Positions 28,095 through 36,158 of a stretch of 64,000 nt of DNA are shown here, one piece after another (the stretch's first letter is position 1; every line of letters starts with the position of its first letter). The stretch spans positions 1,116,001 to 1,180,000 of the forward strand of contig NZ_CP139873.1 of NCBI RefSeq assembly GCF_034422975.1. Direction: 5' to 3'. This DNA is from Idiomarina sp. PL1-037. GTDB lineage: Bacteria > Pseudomonadota > Gammaproteobacteria > Enterobacterales > Alteromonadaceae. The translations under genes were made by a program, and so were the position numbers. The notes below the pieces were generated by a model. It did no database searches, was not told the DNA's origin, and saw only the letters and a list, made by a program, of their open reading frames with translations.

Positions 28095-28982
28095 TTAACT
28101 TTTGCGCCGTGTCCGTATGGCAAAATAGCCTGCAACAACAATGATTAACGCGCCCCACAACATGTGCCAGGCAAGTTCCTCGCCAAATAACCAGTAGCCG
28201 AGTAACGCGGCGAACAAAACCGAGCTGTAAGTAAACACCCCAACCTTTGCCGGTGGAGCTATGGAAAAAGCTTTGGTCATAGCCAATTGCCCATAAACTG
28301 CCAGCAAGCCCATAACGATAACACCCAGCCAGTGTTGCGTTGGAATAGGCTGCCACAGCCATAGCAAAGGAAGCCCTGAAGCTATGGTAGCCAGAGTAGA
28401 AAAATAAAATACAATTTTACTTGTTGATTCGGTATCCGACATGCGGCGAATAACAGTTTTGGTGAAAGCTGCTAGTGCCGCGGCTAAAAAAGCTAACCCG
28501 ATGACAGGTGAAAGTTCGCTGTTCATAGGGTCAAGAAAAATAAAGACACCAATAAATCCCAGACCAATAGCCAGCCAGGTTTGTTTAGCCACATAGTCGC
28601 GCAGCCAAAGCCAGCCAATAACCGGTATTAAAAAGGGGGACAACAATAAAACCAGAGTGGCCTGCGCCAGCGGAATTGTCGCAATGGCGTAGAAAAACAG
28701 GTACATAGCGGCAATGCCCGCAACGCCACGAATAAGGTGCAGCTTCAGACGTTCAGTTTTTAAGTTGCCAAGACCTTTGCGCCATAACCAGGGAAGCAGA
28801 ACAAGAAAGGCCATAAGGTTGCGGAAAAAGACCAATTGCTCGAAAGGTTGATCCTGACTGATGTATTTAACCAGGGCACTTACGCCCGCAAAACTGGCTT
28901 CGGCACTTAGAATAAGCAAGGAAGCAATAATGACCGCTTTTTGTGAACTTTCCCTGGTCTGCATAAAAAACACTCTGAACAT
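28095..28982 (-). CDS. EamA/DMT-family inner-membrane transporter
   Basis: This 295-residue protein has ten predicted membrane segments in two five-helix EamA repeats (about 17-140 and 155-290). The motif FFRNLMAFLVLLPWL is typical of the RarD/RhaT-like drug-metabolite transporter superfamily. The substrate cannot be told from sequence. It lies upstream of miaB on the same strand (79 bp) and back-to-back with ubiF. ATG 28982 and ATG 28964 are both possible starts. Confidence 0.85.
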   Translation of the reverse strand: MFRVFFMQTRESSQKAVIIASLLILSAEASFAGVSALVKYISQDQPFEQLVFFRNLMAFLVLLPWLWRKGLGNLKTERLKLHLIRGVAGIAAMYLFFYAIATIPLAQATLVLLLSPFLIPVIGWLWLRDYVAKQTWLAIGLGFIGVFIFLDPMNSELSPVIGLAFLAAALAAFTKTVIRRMSDTESTSKIVFYFSTLATIASGLPLLWLWQPIPTQHWLGVIVMGLLAVYGQLAMTKAFSIAPPAKVGVFTYSSVLFAALLGYWLFGEELAWHMLWGALIIVVAGYFAIRTRRKS

Positions 28983-29070
28983 CGTCTTATTGACTATGAT
29001 AACGGAAATTCACAGCGAGATGTGTTATTTATAAGGGCTAGCAGGAATATAAGGAGTGAGAGCGCGGTAC

Positions 29071-30213
29071 ATGAAACAGCTATCAGTACTAATAAATGGC
29101 GGCGGAATGGTCGGCGCTGCGGCTGCACTAGCGTTAGCGCAGCAAGGCGCAAATGTGACCTTACTTGAACCCTTTCCTCCAGGAGAAGATAGCAGTACAG
29201 ATCCTGACTGGGATTTACGCATATCATCTGTGAATAACAGCAACTGGGAATGGTTGCTGGGTTTAGGTATCGGTGTTTGTGTGCGTCAGCAGCGAGTCTT
29301 TGACTATCAGAAACTGAGCGTGACATCGCAAAGTGGCCATAATTTGAGCTTTCAGGCGAGTGAAGCGGGCTTATCCAAACTGGGCGTTATGGTTGAAAAT
29401 AATGCTTTGCAGCTGGCTCTGTGGACAAAATTACGCACTCTCAAAAATGTCGATTTACGAGCAGGCGACACGCTCGATAAACTCAATGCCCGGACAAAAA
29501 CGGTGGTTTTAAGTCAGGGCGATACGCTCAGTTATGATCTGTTATTGGGCTGTGACGGAGCCAATTCTAAAGTGGCTCAGCTTGCCGGTTTTTATTATCG
29601 GGGCTGGGATTATGACCAACGTTGTTTATTAGTAAATGTCAGTCTGGAAAAGCCAATAGAACCCGAAACCTGGGAAGTTTTTCGCCCGCAGGGGCCTTAT
29701 GCTTTGCTGCCGCTGACCGAACAACAAGCTTGCCTTATAGACTACGGCTTACGTGACAACATCAGTTCCCTGCAGAGAGACAAGGCGGGTCTTGAAGATT
29801 ATTTGCGTGAGACCTTTTCTCCCCATATCGGTAATTTCCGAGTGCTAAGAAGCGCCAGTTTTGCGCTGCAGAGAAAACATGCTGCGCACTACGTTAAAGA
29901 AGACTCTATTGTTTTATTAGGCGATGCTACTCACAGTATTCACCCAATGGCCGGGCAGGGCGTTAACCTGGGGTTTGCCGATGTTCGCTGTCTGGTTGAG
30001 GTACTACAGAAAAATACTCCAAGCGCCGCGTTGGCTAAGTACGAAAAGACCCGGAAAGGCGAAAATGCGAAAATGATGCGGATGATGGATGCTATACAGT
30101 TAGGCTGGCGCAGTCGTAATGCCGTTATGCAGCTTGCAACCGCAGCATCCTTGAAAATGGCTGCTTTACCGTGGGTGAAACGTTGGTTATTACAACAGGC
30201 TGTGGGCGAATAA
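29071..30213 (+). CDS. ubiF: FAD-dependent ubiquinone-biosynthesis hydroxylase
   Basis: This is an aromatic-ring hydroxylase of the UbiH/UbiF/VisC family. The 380-residue protein has the dinucleotide-binding GGGMVGAAAALALAQ motif near the N-terminus. The second FAD motif is LLGDATHSIHPMAGQGVNLGF (around 290-310, split here by a mid-residue boundary). I assign UbiF (C6 hydroxylation) and not UbiH because it lies between miaB and the Met-Leu-Gln tRNA operon exactly as in E. coli. The sequence alone does not separate the paralogues. A GTG at 29056 would add five residues; ATG 29071 gives the usual short lead into the Rossmann strand. An AAGGAG lies at 29051-29056, rather far from the ATG. Confidence 0.85.
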   Translation: MKQLSVLINGGGMVGAAAALALAQQGANVTLLEPFPPGEDSSTDPDWDLRISSVNNSNWEWLLGLGIGVCVRQQRVFDYQKLSVTSQSGHNLSFQASEAGLSKLGVMVENNALQLALWTKLRTLKNVDLRAGDTLDKLNARTKTVVLSQGDTLSYDLLLGCDGANSKVAQLAGFYYRGWDYDQRCLLVNVSLEKPIEPETWEVFRPQGPYALLPLTEQQACLIDYGLRDNISSLQRDKAGLEDYLRETFSPHIGNFRVLRSASFALQRKHAAHYVKEDSIVLLGDATHSIHPMAGQGVNLGFADVRCLVEVLQKNTPSAALAKYEKTRKGENAKMMRMMDAIQLGWRSRNAVMQLATAASLKMAALPWVKRWLLQQAVGE

Positions 30214-30227
30214 CAGGCACAAAAAAA

Positions 30228-30241
30228 CCACCTTAAGGTGG
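30228..30241 (-). terminator. bidirectional terminator between ubiF and the tRNA operon
   Basis: CCACC TTAA GGTGG forms a compact hairpin. Read on the minus strand it is followed by seven T, making a good terminator for the tRNA operon. Read on the plus strand it has a weaker CCTTTT tail and may stop ubiF transcription. Confidence 0.85.
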
Positions 30242-30254
30242 CCTTTTCTGTTTT

Positions 30255-30293
30255 CCACTTTTACTTGAGTAAAATTATACTCGAATAAAGTGG
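30255..30293 (-). other. imperfect hairpin that includes the CCA end of tRNA-Leu(CAG)
   Basis: The arms 30255-30271 and 30278-30293 are near-perfect inverted repeats (CCACTTT...TTGAGTA against TACTCGA...AAAGTGG), with one bulge, one mismatch and one G-U. In the minus-strand transcript the CCA end of the last tRNA forms part of the stem. This may influence 3' processing of the precursor; that is inference. Confidence 0.5.
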
Positions 30294-30377
30294 TGCGGAG
30301 GGGGGGACTTGAACCCCCACGTCCTTACGGACACTAGCACCTGAAGCTAGCGCGTCTACCAATTCCGCCACCACCGC
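30291..30377 (-). tRNA. tRNA-Leu (anticodon CAG)
   Basis: This 87-nt gene includes an encoded CCA. The 5' end is GCGGTGGTGGCGGAATTGG and the T-arm carries GGTTCAAGTCC. It has a long variable arm (GTCCGTAAGGAC), as expected for Leu. The anticodon stem-loop CTAGC-TTCAGGT-GCTAG gives anticodon CAG, reading CUG. It is the last gene of the minus-strand operon. Confidence 0.97.
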
Positions 30378-30391
30378 AACAGCAGTTAGTA

Positions 30392-30466
30392 TGGCTGGGG
30401 CACCAGGGATCGAACCTGGGAATCGCGGGATCAAAACCCGCTGCCTTACCGCTTGGCTATGCCCCA
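30392..30466 (-). tRNA. tRNA-Gln (anticodon TTG), copy 2 of 2
   Basis: This 75-nt gene starts TGGGGCATAGCCAAGCGGT and has encoded CCA. The anticodon stem-loop GCGGG-TTTTGAT-CCCGC gives TTG. It is identical over its length to the copy at 30504-30578. Confidence 0.97.
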
Positions 30467-30503
30467 TCCTACTAAGATGGCAATCACTTTTGGAAACAAC
30501 TAA

Positions 30504-30578
30504 TGGCTGGGGCACCAGGGATCGAACCTGGGAATCGCGGGATCAAAACCCGCTGCCTTACCGCTTGGCTATGCCCCA
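30504..30578 (-). tRNA. tRNA-Gln (anticodon TTG), copy 1 of 2
   Basis: This 75-nt gene is identical to the neighbouring Gln tRNA and has encoded CCA and anticodon TTG. A tandem Gln pair in this place mirrors glnU-glnW of the E. coli operon. Confidence 0.97.
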
Positions 30579-30599
30579 ATTTTAGCTGGCTCTGAGAGT

Positions 30600-30684
30600 T
30601 GGTGCGGACGGAGAGACTTGAACTCTCACGCCGTGAGGCACTGGAACCTAAATCCAGCGTGTCTACCAATTCCACCACGTCCGC
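30600..30684 (-). tRNA. tRNA-Leu (anticodon TAG)
   Basis: This 85-nt gene has encoded CCA and a long variable arm. The anticodon stem-loop CTGGA-TTTAGGT-TCCAG gives TAG, reading CUA/CUG. It corresponds to leuW of the E. coli operon. Confidence 0.97.
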
Positions 30685-30703
30685 ATCATAGTCAGTTAAA
30701 GGT

Positions 30704-30780
30704 TGGTGGCTACGGCGAGATTCGAACTTGCGACCCCAGCATTATGAGTGCTGTGCTCTAACCAGCTGAGCTACGTAGCC
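30704..30780 (-). tRNA. elongator tRNA-Met (anticodon CAT)
   Basis: This 77-nt gene starts GGCTACGTAGCTCAGCTGG and has encoded CCA. The anticodon stem-loop CAGCA-CTCATAA-TGCTG gives CAT. The body closely resembles E. coli metT (elongator Met), not initiator or Ile2 tRNA. It is the first gene of the operon. Confidence 0.95.
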
Positions 30781-30820
30781 ATACCTTTTTTACTTACCGC
30801 TCTCTGTGAGTGCGGCGCGT

Positions 30821-30849
30821 ATTATGCAAATCGCTCCGCAGCCCGTCAA
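30821..30849 (-). promoter_or_regulatory. sigma-70 promoter of the tRNA operon
   Basis: On the minus strand TTGACG (30844-30849) and CATAAT (30821-30826) are separated by 17 bp, about 40 bp upstream of tRNA-Met. The bases after the -10 are GC-rich (ACGCGCCGC), the discriminator type found at promoters under stringent control. Elements are seen; regulation is inferred. Confidence 0.85.
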
Positions 30850-30925
30850 CCTATTTTTGAGAAAAAACGATATTAACGGGCGCGTTTGAGCAAAAAAGCA
30901 GTGATTTGCTTAAAAAGGCAGCAAA

Positions 30926-31594
30926 TCACCAAGGCAGGCTTTCTCCGTTACTGTGAAAAAATTGTCCGGTGGTGCTTAAGCTTAATTCCTCAATACGTTG
31001 CATTAAGCGTTCCGCTGCTGTTTCTGCGGGAATATCGCCGGCATGATTCACCATATCGGTTTGTACAAAGCCGGGGTGCAGCAAGACCACGGAAATTTCT
31101 TGTTCTTTTAAGTCAAGCGCAAGAGATTTTCCGGCCGCATTTAATGCTGCCTTTGACATCCTGTACCCGTAGCGGCTGCCTGAACCATTGTCTGCAATAG
31201 AGCCCATGCGGCTGGTAATTAAGGCAACCTTGCTGCCTTTCTTTAAGTTTTTCAGCAGCGTTTCGGTGACTCTTAATGGCGCTAACGCATTGACTTCAAA
31301 CTGAGCCCGTATATTACCAGCGTCAATTTCACCTAATACGTCTTTATGCAGAAGCCCGGCGTTATTAATTAAGATATCAATCTTTTTATCGCCAATGGTC
31401 TCAGAAAGACGCAGTAAGTCGGAGGCTTTGGTAACATCAATGCCTTCAATAATTTCGACGTCCAACTCTGTTAATTGCTTTGAATTGTTACGGCAAACGG
31501 CGATAACTTTGTGGCCTAGTTCGGCATACTGTCGGGCAAATTCGTAGCCAATGCCTCGGTTAGCACCGGTAATTAAAATCTGTTGTTGACTCAT
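30926..31594 (-). CDS. short-chain dehydrogenase/reductase
   Basis: This is a classical SDR of 222 residues. It has the cofactor motif TGANRGIG (about 9-16), NNAG (about 77) and the catalytic YGYRMSKAALN (Tyr-x3-Lys, about 143-153). The substrate is unknown. The ATG at 31594 has GGAG six nt upstream and is preferred over an in-frame codon four residues earlier. It lies 24 bp downstream of fumC on the same strand and is probably co-transcribed with it. Confidence 0.9.
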   Translation of the reverse strand: MSQQQILITGANRGIGYEFARQYAELGHKVIAVCRNNSKQLTELDVEIIEGIDVTKASDLLRLSETIGDKKIDILINNAGLLHKDVLGEIDAGNIRAQFEVNALAPLRVTETLLKNLKKGSKVALITSRMGSIADNGSGSRYGYRMSKAALNAAGKSLALDLKEQEISVVLLHPGFVQTDMVNHAGDIPAETAAERLMQRIEELSLSTTGQFFHSNGESLPW

Positions 31595-31618
31595 TTTGTA
31601 CTCCAAATACCAGAGGCG

Positions 31619-33001
31619 TTATTCGCTAACACCACCTTCAGTTAGTTTTTTCGGATCCAGCAACTGCTCAAGTCGCTCACGACCTAAGTCGGTCATATCA
31701 TCAGCGACATCGATAATGGCTCGTCCATCTTTGTACGCTATTTTGGCAATTTCGGCGGCTTTATTGTAGCCAATGACCGGGTTAAGGGCTGTAACCAGAA
31801 TAGGGTTTTTCGCTAAGGCTTGTTGTAACCGCTCTTCATTAACTTCGAAGTCGGCAATGGCTTTGCTTGCCAGTGCGTCACAACTGTTACTAAGTATATT
31901 AATGGACTGTAGCAAGTTGTAGCCAATAACTGGCAGCATAACGTTTAGTTGGAAATTGCCTTGCTGAGCTGCGGTCGTAATTGTGGTGTGATTACCATTT
32001 ACCTGAGCGGTAACCATAGCTACAGCTTCCGGAATGACCGGGTTTACCTTTCCCGGCATAATGCTGCTTCCGGGTTGTAATGCAGTTAGTTGAATTTCAC
32101 CTAAGCCCGCTAGCGGGCCACTGTTCATCCAGCGTAAGTCGTTACTGACTTTGAGTAAGGTAGTTGCCAGCGTATTCAGTTGTGCCGAGAGTTGTAAATT
32201 GATTTCCTGTCCGGCAATACCTGTAAAAGGGTTCGCTGAGTGTTTAAAGTCGCTACCACTAAGCTGGGTCAACTGATCAGCAAACTCGGCTGCGAATTCT
32301 TTTGGGGCATTTATTCCGGTACCTATTGCTGTACCGCCCTGAGGAAGCACGCGGCTGCGTTGCAATAGTTGCGGAAGCTGTTCAGCGGTAACGTCCAACT
32401 GACCGGCCCAGGCTTCAAGTTCTTGTGCCATGGTCATTGGCATAGCGTCCATTAAATGAGTTCTGCCGGTTTTTACCACATTACGCAGCTCAATGGCTTT
32501 ACTGCGAATGGCATCAATAAGGCCTTTTAAAGCCGGTGCTAACGCTTTCTCTACAGCCAGCACACTCGCCACCTGAATCGCGGTAGGTATTACATCGTTG
32601 CTTGACTGGCTTTGGTTCACATGGTCATTGGGGTGAATTTCAACACCGTTTTGCTTAGCCAAATTGGCAATAACCTCGTTCACATTCATATTGGAACTGG
32701 TGCCTGAACCGGTCTGGAATACATCAATAGGAAAGTGATCTAAATGTTGGCCATTAATAATTTCTTTAGCGGCTTTAATAATGGCGTCGGCCTGCTTCTT
32801 TTCTAACTGACCGATTTTAGCGTTTGCACCGGCGGCGCTCGCTTTGACCATTGCTATGGCTTGTATCAGTTGAGTTGGAAAAGTTAACCCGCTGATGGAA
32901 AAGTTATCAACGGCGCGTTGAGTTTGTGCGGCGTAAAGTGCTTTTTGGGGGACTTTGACCTCGCCCATGCTGTCCTTCTCTGTGCGATAATCCTGACTCA
33001 T
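31619..33001 (-). CDS. fumC: class II fumarate hydratase
   Basis: FumC interconverts fumarate and malate and, unlike class I enzymes, has no oxygen-sensitive iron-sulfur cluster. The 460-residue protein carries the superfamily signature GSSIMPGKVNPVIPE (about 312-326) and the GSGTSSNMNVNEV segment. AGGAGGG seven nt before ATG 33001 fixes the start, though the frame stays open to 33064. It lies upstream of an SDR gene. Confidence 0.95.
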   Translation of the reverse strand: MSQDYRTEKDSMGEVKVPQKALYAAQTQRAVDNFSISGLTFPTQLIQAIAMVKASAAGANAKIGQLEKKQADAIIKAAKEIINGQHLDHFPIDVFQTGSGTSSNMNVNEVIANLAKQNGVEIHPNDHVNQSQSSNDVIPTAIQVASVLAVEKALAPALKGLIDAIRSKAIELRNVVKTGRTHLMDAMPMTMAQELEAWAGQLDVTAEQLPQLLQRSRVLPQGGTAIGTGINAPKEFAAEFADQLTQLSGSDFKHSANPFTGIAGQEINLQLSAQLNTLATTLLKVSNDLRWMNSGPLAGLGEIQLTALQPGSSIMPGKVNPVIPEAVAMVTAQVNGNHTTITTAAQQGNFQLNVMLPVIGYNLLQSINILSNSCDALASKAIADFEVNEERLQQALAKNPILVTALNPVIGYNKAAEIAKIAYKDGRAIIDVADDMTDLGRERLEQLLDPKKLTEGGVSE

Positions 33002-33198
33002 TAATAGCCCTCCTGTCATTAAGCTAAGAGTAAAAGCTTGGCGTCTAAATTCGTGTGTTGACACTTATATATTTCAAGTACCAATAATGAACCATAGTGG
33101 ATCATTAATACGTCCTGCAATCATAGCGCAGTTTCAGTTTTTCGGTTACGGTTGATCAATGTGCGCGTATCCAAGGGTGATTTTGTGGAGGATCCTGT

Positions 33199-33855
33199 GT
33201 GAAGCGATTATTTGTTAGTGTTCTTTTTATGGTATTTGTGGTTTCAAACGTGGTTGCAGATAGCGTACGGATTGAGATTTTGGCTGGAGATGGTCAGCCG
33301 TTGGCAAATGCTGCGCTATTAATTGAAAGTAAAAAAGTGTCTGTCCAAGTGCCCGAGACGTCGGCAGTAGTTGATCAGGTGGACAAACAGTTTACTCCCA
33401 CGGTTAGCGCAGTAGAGCCTGGCACCGACGTCGTATTTCCTAACAGCGATAACATTCGGCATCATGTTTACTCTTTCTCTGAGGCTAAGAATTTTGAGTT
33501 AAAACTCTATTCAGATAAAGAAAAACCAAGTGTTAATTTTGATAAAGCTGGGATAGTGACTCTGGGCTGTAATATCCACGACCAGATGGTTGCCTACGTG
33601 CTGGTAAGTGACGCATACGATGTTGCTATAACAAATGAGCAGGGTATTGTTGAGCTCACTCTGGAAGAAAGTGAAGCTCCCACAGAAGTCAGGGTGTGGC
33701 ACTATTGGATGGGGGACAAACTGTCTAAAGCACAGAGCGTGCAATTAACCTCAGATTCAGGGAAGCTAACTGCGCAGGTGCAAGTATCACCGCCGGTGCA
33801 GGAAGATAAAGAGCCCTCGCGGCTGGAACAGCGATTTAATCGTAGGGGGAATTGA
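33199..33855 (+). CDS. exported cupredoxin-like protein
   Basis: This 218-residue protein has a signal peptide (about 1-20, ...SNVVA) and a cupredoxin-like domain. Potential type 1 copper ligands are H88 or H89 (NIRHHVYSF), C124, H127 and M130 (GCNIHDQM). Similar proteins are often labelled methylamine utilisation protein, but no methylamine dehydrogenase genes are here. A charged C-terminal tail (ending QRFNRRGN) follows the domain. Start is GTG 33199 with GGAGGA at 33187-33192. Its stop overlaps the next gene by 4 bp, so a shared task with the GGDEF/EAL protein is likely. Electron carrier or copper sensor are both possible. Confidence 0.8.
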   Translation: MKRLFVSVLFMVFVVSNVVADSVRIEILAGDGQPLANAALLIESKKVSVQVPETSAVVDQVDKQFTPTVSAVEPGTDVVFPNSDNIRHHVYSFSEAKNFELKLYSDKEKPSVNFDKAGIVTLGCNIHDQMVAYVLVSDAYDVAITNEQGIVELTLEESEAPTEVRVWHYWMGDKLSKAQSVQLTSDSGKLTAQVQVSPPVQEDKEPSRLEQRFNRRGN

Positions 33856-36152
33856 TGATAACACGGTTCAGAACCCGTTTAATTCTCATCCTTGCAGGGC
33901 TCGTAGCGGGCGCTTTGTTGGTTGCTTTGGCCGCGGTTTGGGTCGCTACGGAGAATCAGTTAGGTCGCTCCATTGAACGTGAGCTTAGTGTCAGTGAAAG
34001 AGTTTTTCGGGAGCTTCTGGATAGCCGTAGCGCTCAGTTGTTACAAGCGGCAGAAGTTCTTACCGACGATTTTGGGTTTAAACGCGCGGTGGCTTCAAAA
34101 GATCGGGAAACCATAGTGTCAGCTTTGGTCAACTACGGTGAGCGTATTGAAGCGGAGTTGATGGTGTTGCAAACTCCCGAAGGTGAAGAGATTGCGTCAT
34201 CTCATGCTTTTGATCAGCTACGTATTAGCCATAGTGGGGCAGGCTCGAACAGTGAACTGGCGGTTGTCGAAGGAGAACTGTTTCAACTGGTTACAGTACC
34301 GGTTAATGCTCCAAATCTTATTGCCTGGGCAACCTTAGGTTTTGAAGTGGATTCGGGGTTAGCAGAAGAGTTAAAAAACCTGGCTAATGCCGATATCACC
34401 CTGTGGCTGGAAAACTCGGGAAAAGTCATTGCTTCCAGTCTGGAGGCCCGACAAGTGTCCTCGTTTGCAAAAGCCCTGAACAAAGACGGTCATACTCTTG
34501 ATAACTGGCTGTTAAGCCAGGAACTGGCGGGGAGTGAAGTGGTGCTTGATGCCGGTTCCGATGACGCCGTTCATGTGGCATTGACAACGTCACTTGAAAC
34601 GGCGGCCGCCGAGTTCACACGGCTGCATTGGCAAATTGCTTTAATTGCAATTGTCGCTCTGGTTATAGCGATGCTTTTGGCGGCGATTATAGCCCGAGGG
34701 GTTTCCCGTCCGTTACAGCAGTTATCGGGAGCGGCTAGGAAATTACAGCAAGGCGACTACAGCGAATCCGAGTTGTCGCTGAACGACGATGAGTTCGGAG
34801 AACTGGCCAATACCTTTGGCAGCATGCGTAAGGCTATTTCGGAACGTGAACAAAGAATTTCTTATCAGGCATCTCATGACCATTTAACCGATTTACCGAA
34901 TCGCTCTTTTTTTCGCGAGCAGTTGCAGTTCCGTTTAGACGGTAAGACCAGCTCCGGGTGTCTTTTATTGTTAAATATTCATCAATTCAGAGTTCTCAAC
35001 GACAGTGTGGGGCAGGAAATCGGTGATGACATCCTGCGTCAGTTATCTGCCCGGCTGAAGTGGTGTTGTGGCAACGCTGAATTATTGGCTCGCATCGGTG
35101 GCGACGAGTTTGCTGTTTTATACGCTTCTGATAAGTCCGAATTCGATCTCGACAACAAAATTAAAGAGCTTCACTCTTTCCTTGATACGCCCTTTAAAGT
35201 TGGCGACAGTGATTATCCTCTGGCCTTTAATATCGGTGTTGTTTATTTTCCTGAGCAGGGCAGTGAAGTCGATTTACTTATTCGTCGTATGCAAGTCAGT
35301 GTTCAGCAGTCCAAACTCCAGAAAATCTTTTATGTTGAATATAAGAGTGGGTTGGACGAACAATACATGCGCCGCCTGCAAATTATCGAGTCACTTAAAG
35401 GTGCGGTAGCGGATAAGGAGCTACATCTTGTACTGCAACCTAAAATTAATTGCCAGACGGGTTCAGTCGTGGGGGCTGAGGTATTGTTAAGGTGGCAAAG
35501 TGACAAGCTTGGATTTGTAGGCCCGGATGAGTTTATTCCGTTAGCCGAGCAATCCGGAGCCATTACTGAGTTGACCAACTGGGTGTGCAGAGAGTCGACC
35601 AAACTGCTTCAGAGCTGGCATGAGCAGGGCCGGACTCTAAAACTGAGCATCAACTTGTCGACAGTCGACTTATTGAGCGACGACTTACCCTTGCTGTTTG
35701 AACAACTCATTATTGATTTTCCTGAGTTGCCAAAATTACTGGTACTGGAAATTACAGAAAGTGCGGTAATGAAAGATCCGGAAAAAGCCATTGCCCGGCT
35801 GGAAACCTTAAAGCGTCTTGGGTTTTCAATATCTATTGACGACTACGGTACCGGGCATTCGTCATTGGCGCAATTGCGGCGTTTACCGGTAGAGGAGTTG
35901 AAAGTAGACCGAGCCTTTGTACAGCATTTGAGCGAGGAGTCTAAGGACAAGTCTATTGTTCGTTCAACCATACACTTAGTTCACGAGTTAGGTCTTCGTG
36001 TTGTTGCCGAAGGTGTGGAAAATGAGGATAGCTGGAGAGTGTTGCAGTCGATGCATTGCGATGAGTTGCAAGGCTATTTCTTTAGCAAACCCTTACCAAT
36101 TTCAGGCTTTATAGAGTACTTAAATATAAATAACCATGAAACCAATGGATGA
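33852..36152 (+). CDS. membrane GGDEF/EAL cyclic-di-GMP protein
   Basis: This 766-residue protein has an N-terminal membrane helix (about 9-31), a periplasmic sensor region (about 32-255) and a second helix (about 260-282). A HAMP segment (about 283-335), a GGDEF domain (GGDEF at 416-420) and an EAL domain (about 515-760) follow. The EAL signature reads EVL at 543-545 (AEVLLRW), a variant compatible with phosphodiesterase activity. DDYGTGHSSLAQL and the LKVDRAFV region are intact. Both synthesis and breakdown of c-di-GMP are therefore possible. The overlap with the cupredoxin-like gene suggests that protein is a periplasmic partner. Confidence 0.92.
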   Translation: MMITRFRTRLILILAGLVAGALLVALAAVWVATENQLGRSIERELSVSERVFRELLDSRSAQLLQAAEVLTDDFGFKRAVASKDRETIVSALVNYGERIEAELMVLQTPEGEEIASSHAFDQLRISHSGAGSNSELAVVEGELFQLVTVPVNAPNLIAWATLGFEVDSGLAEELKNLANADITLWLENSGKVIASSLEARQVSSFAKALNKDGHTLDNWLLSQELAGSEVVLDAGSDDAVHVALTTSLETAAAEFTRLHWQIALIAIVALVIAMLLAAIIARGVSRPLQQLSGAARKLQQGDYSESELSLNDDEFGELANTFGSMRKAISEREQRISYQASHDHLTDLPNRSFFREQLQFRLDGKTSSGCLLLLNIHQFRVLNDSVGQEIGDDILRQLSARLKWCCGNAELLARIGGDEFAVLYASDKSEFDLDNKIKELHSFLDTPFKVGDSDYPLAFNIGVVYFPEQGSEVDLLIRRMQVSVQQSKLQKIFYVEYKSGLDEQYMRRLQIIESLKGAVADKELHLVLQPKINCQTGSVVGAEVLLRWQSDKLGFVGPDEFIPLAEQSGAITELTNWVCRESTKLLQSWHEQGRTLKLSINLSTVDLLSDDLPLLFEQLIIDFPELPKLLVLEITESAVMKDPEKAIARLETLKRLGFSISIDDYGTGHSSLAQLRRLPVEELKVDRAFVQHLSEESKDKSIVRSTIHLVHELGLRVVAEGVENEDSWRVLQSMHCDELQGYFFSKPLPISGFIEYLNINNHETNG

Positions 36153-36158
36153 TAACGA

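Noticed and set aside
28057..28362. 101-codon minus-strand frame overlapping the EamA transporter gene
   Set aside because: It is in another frame of a clear membrane-protein gene and ends in low-complexity shadow sequence.
30392..30578. Direct repeat of about 75 bp that might suggest a mobile element or CRISPR-like unit
   Set aside because: It is two copies of tRNA-Gln(TTG) in a normal tRNA operon.
30261..30678. Open frames across the tRNA genes, on both strands
   Set aside because: They read through structured tRNA genes, and the repeated peptides come from the two identical tRNA-Gln copies.
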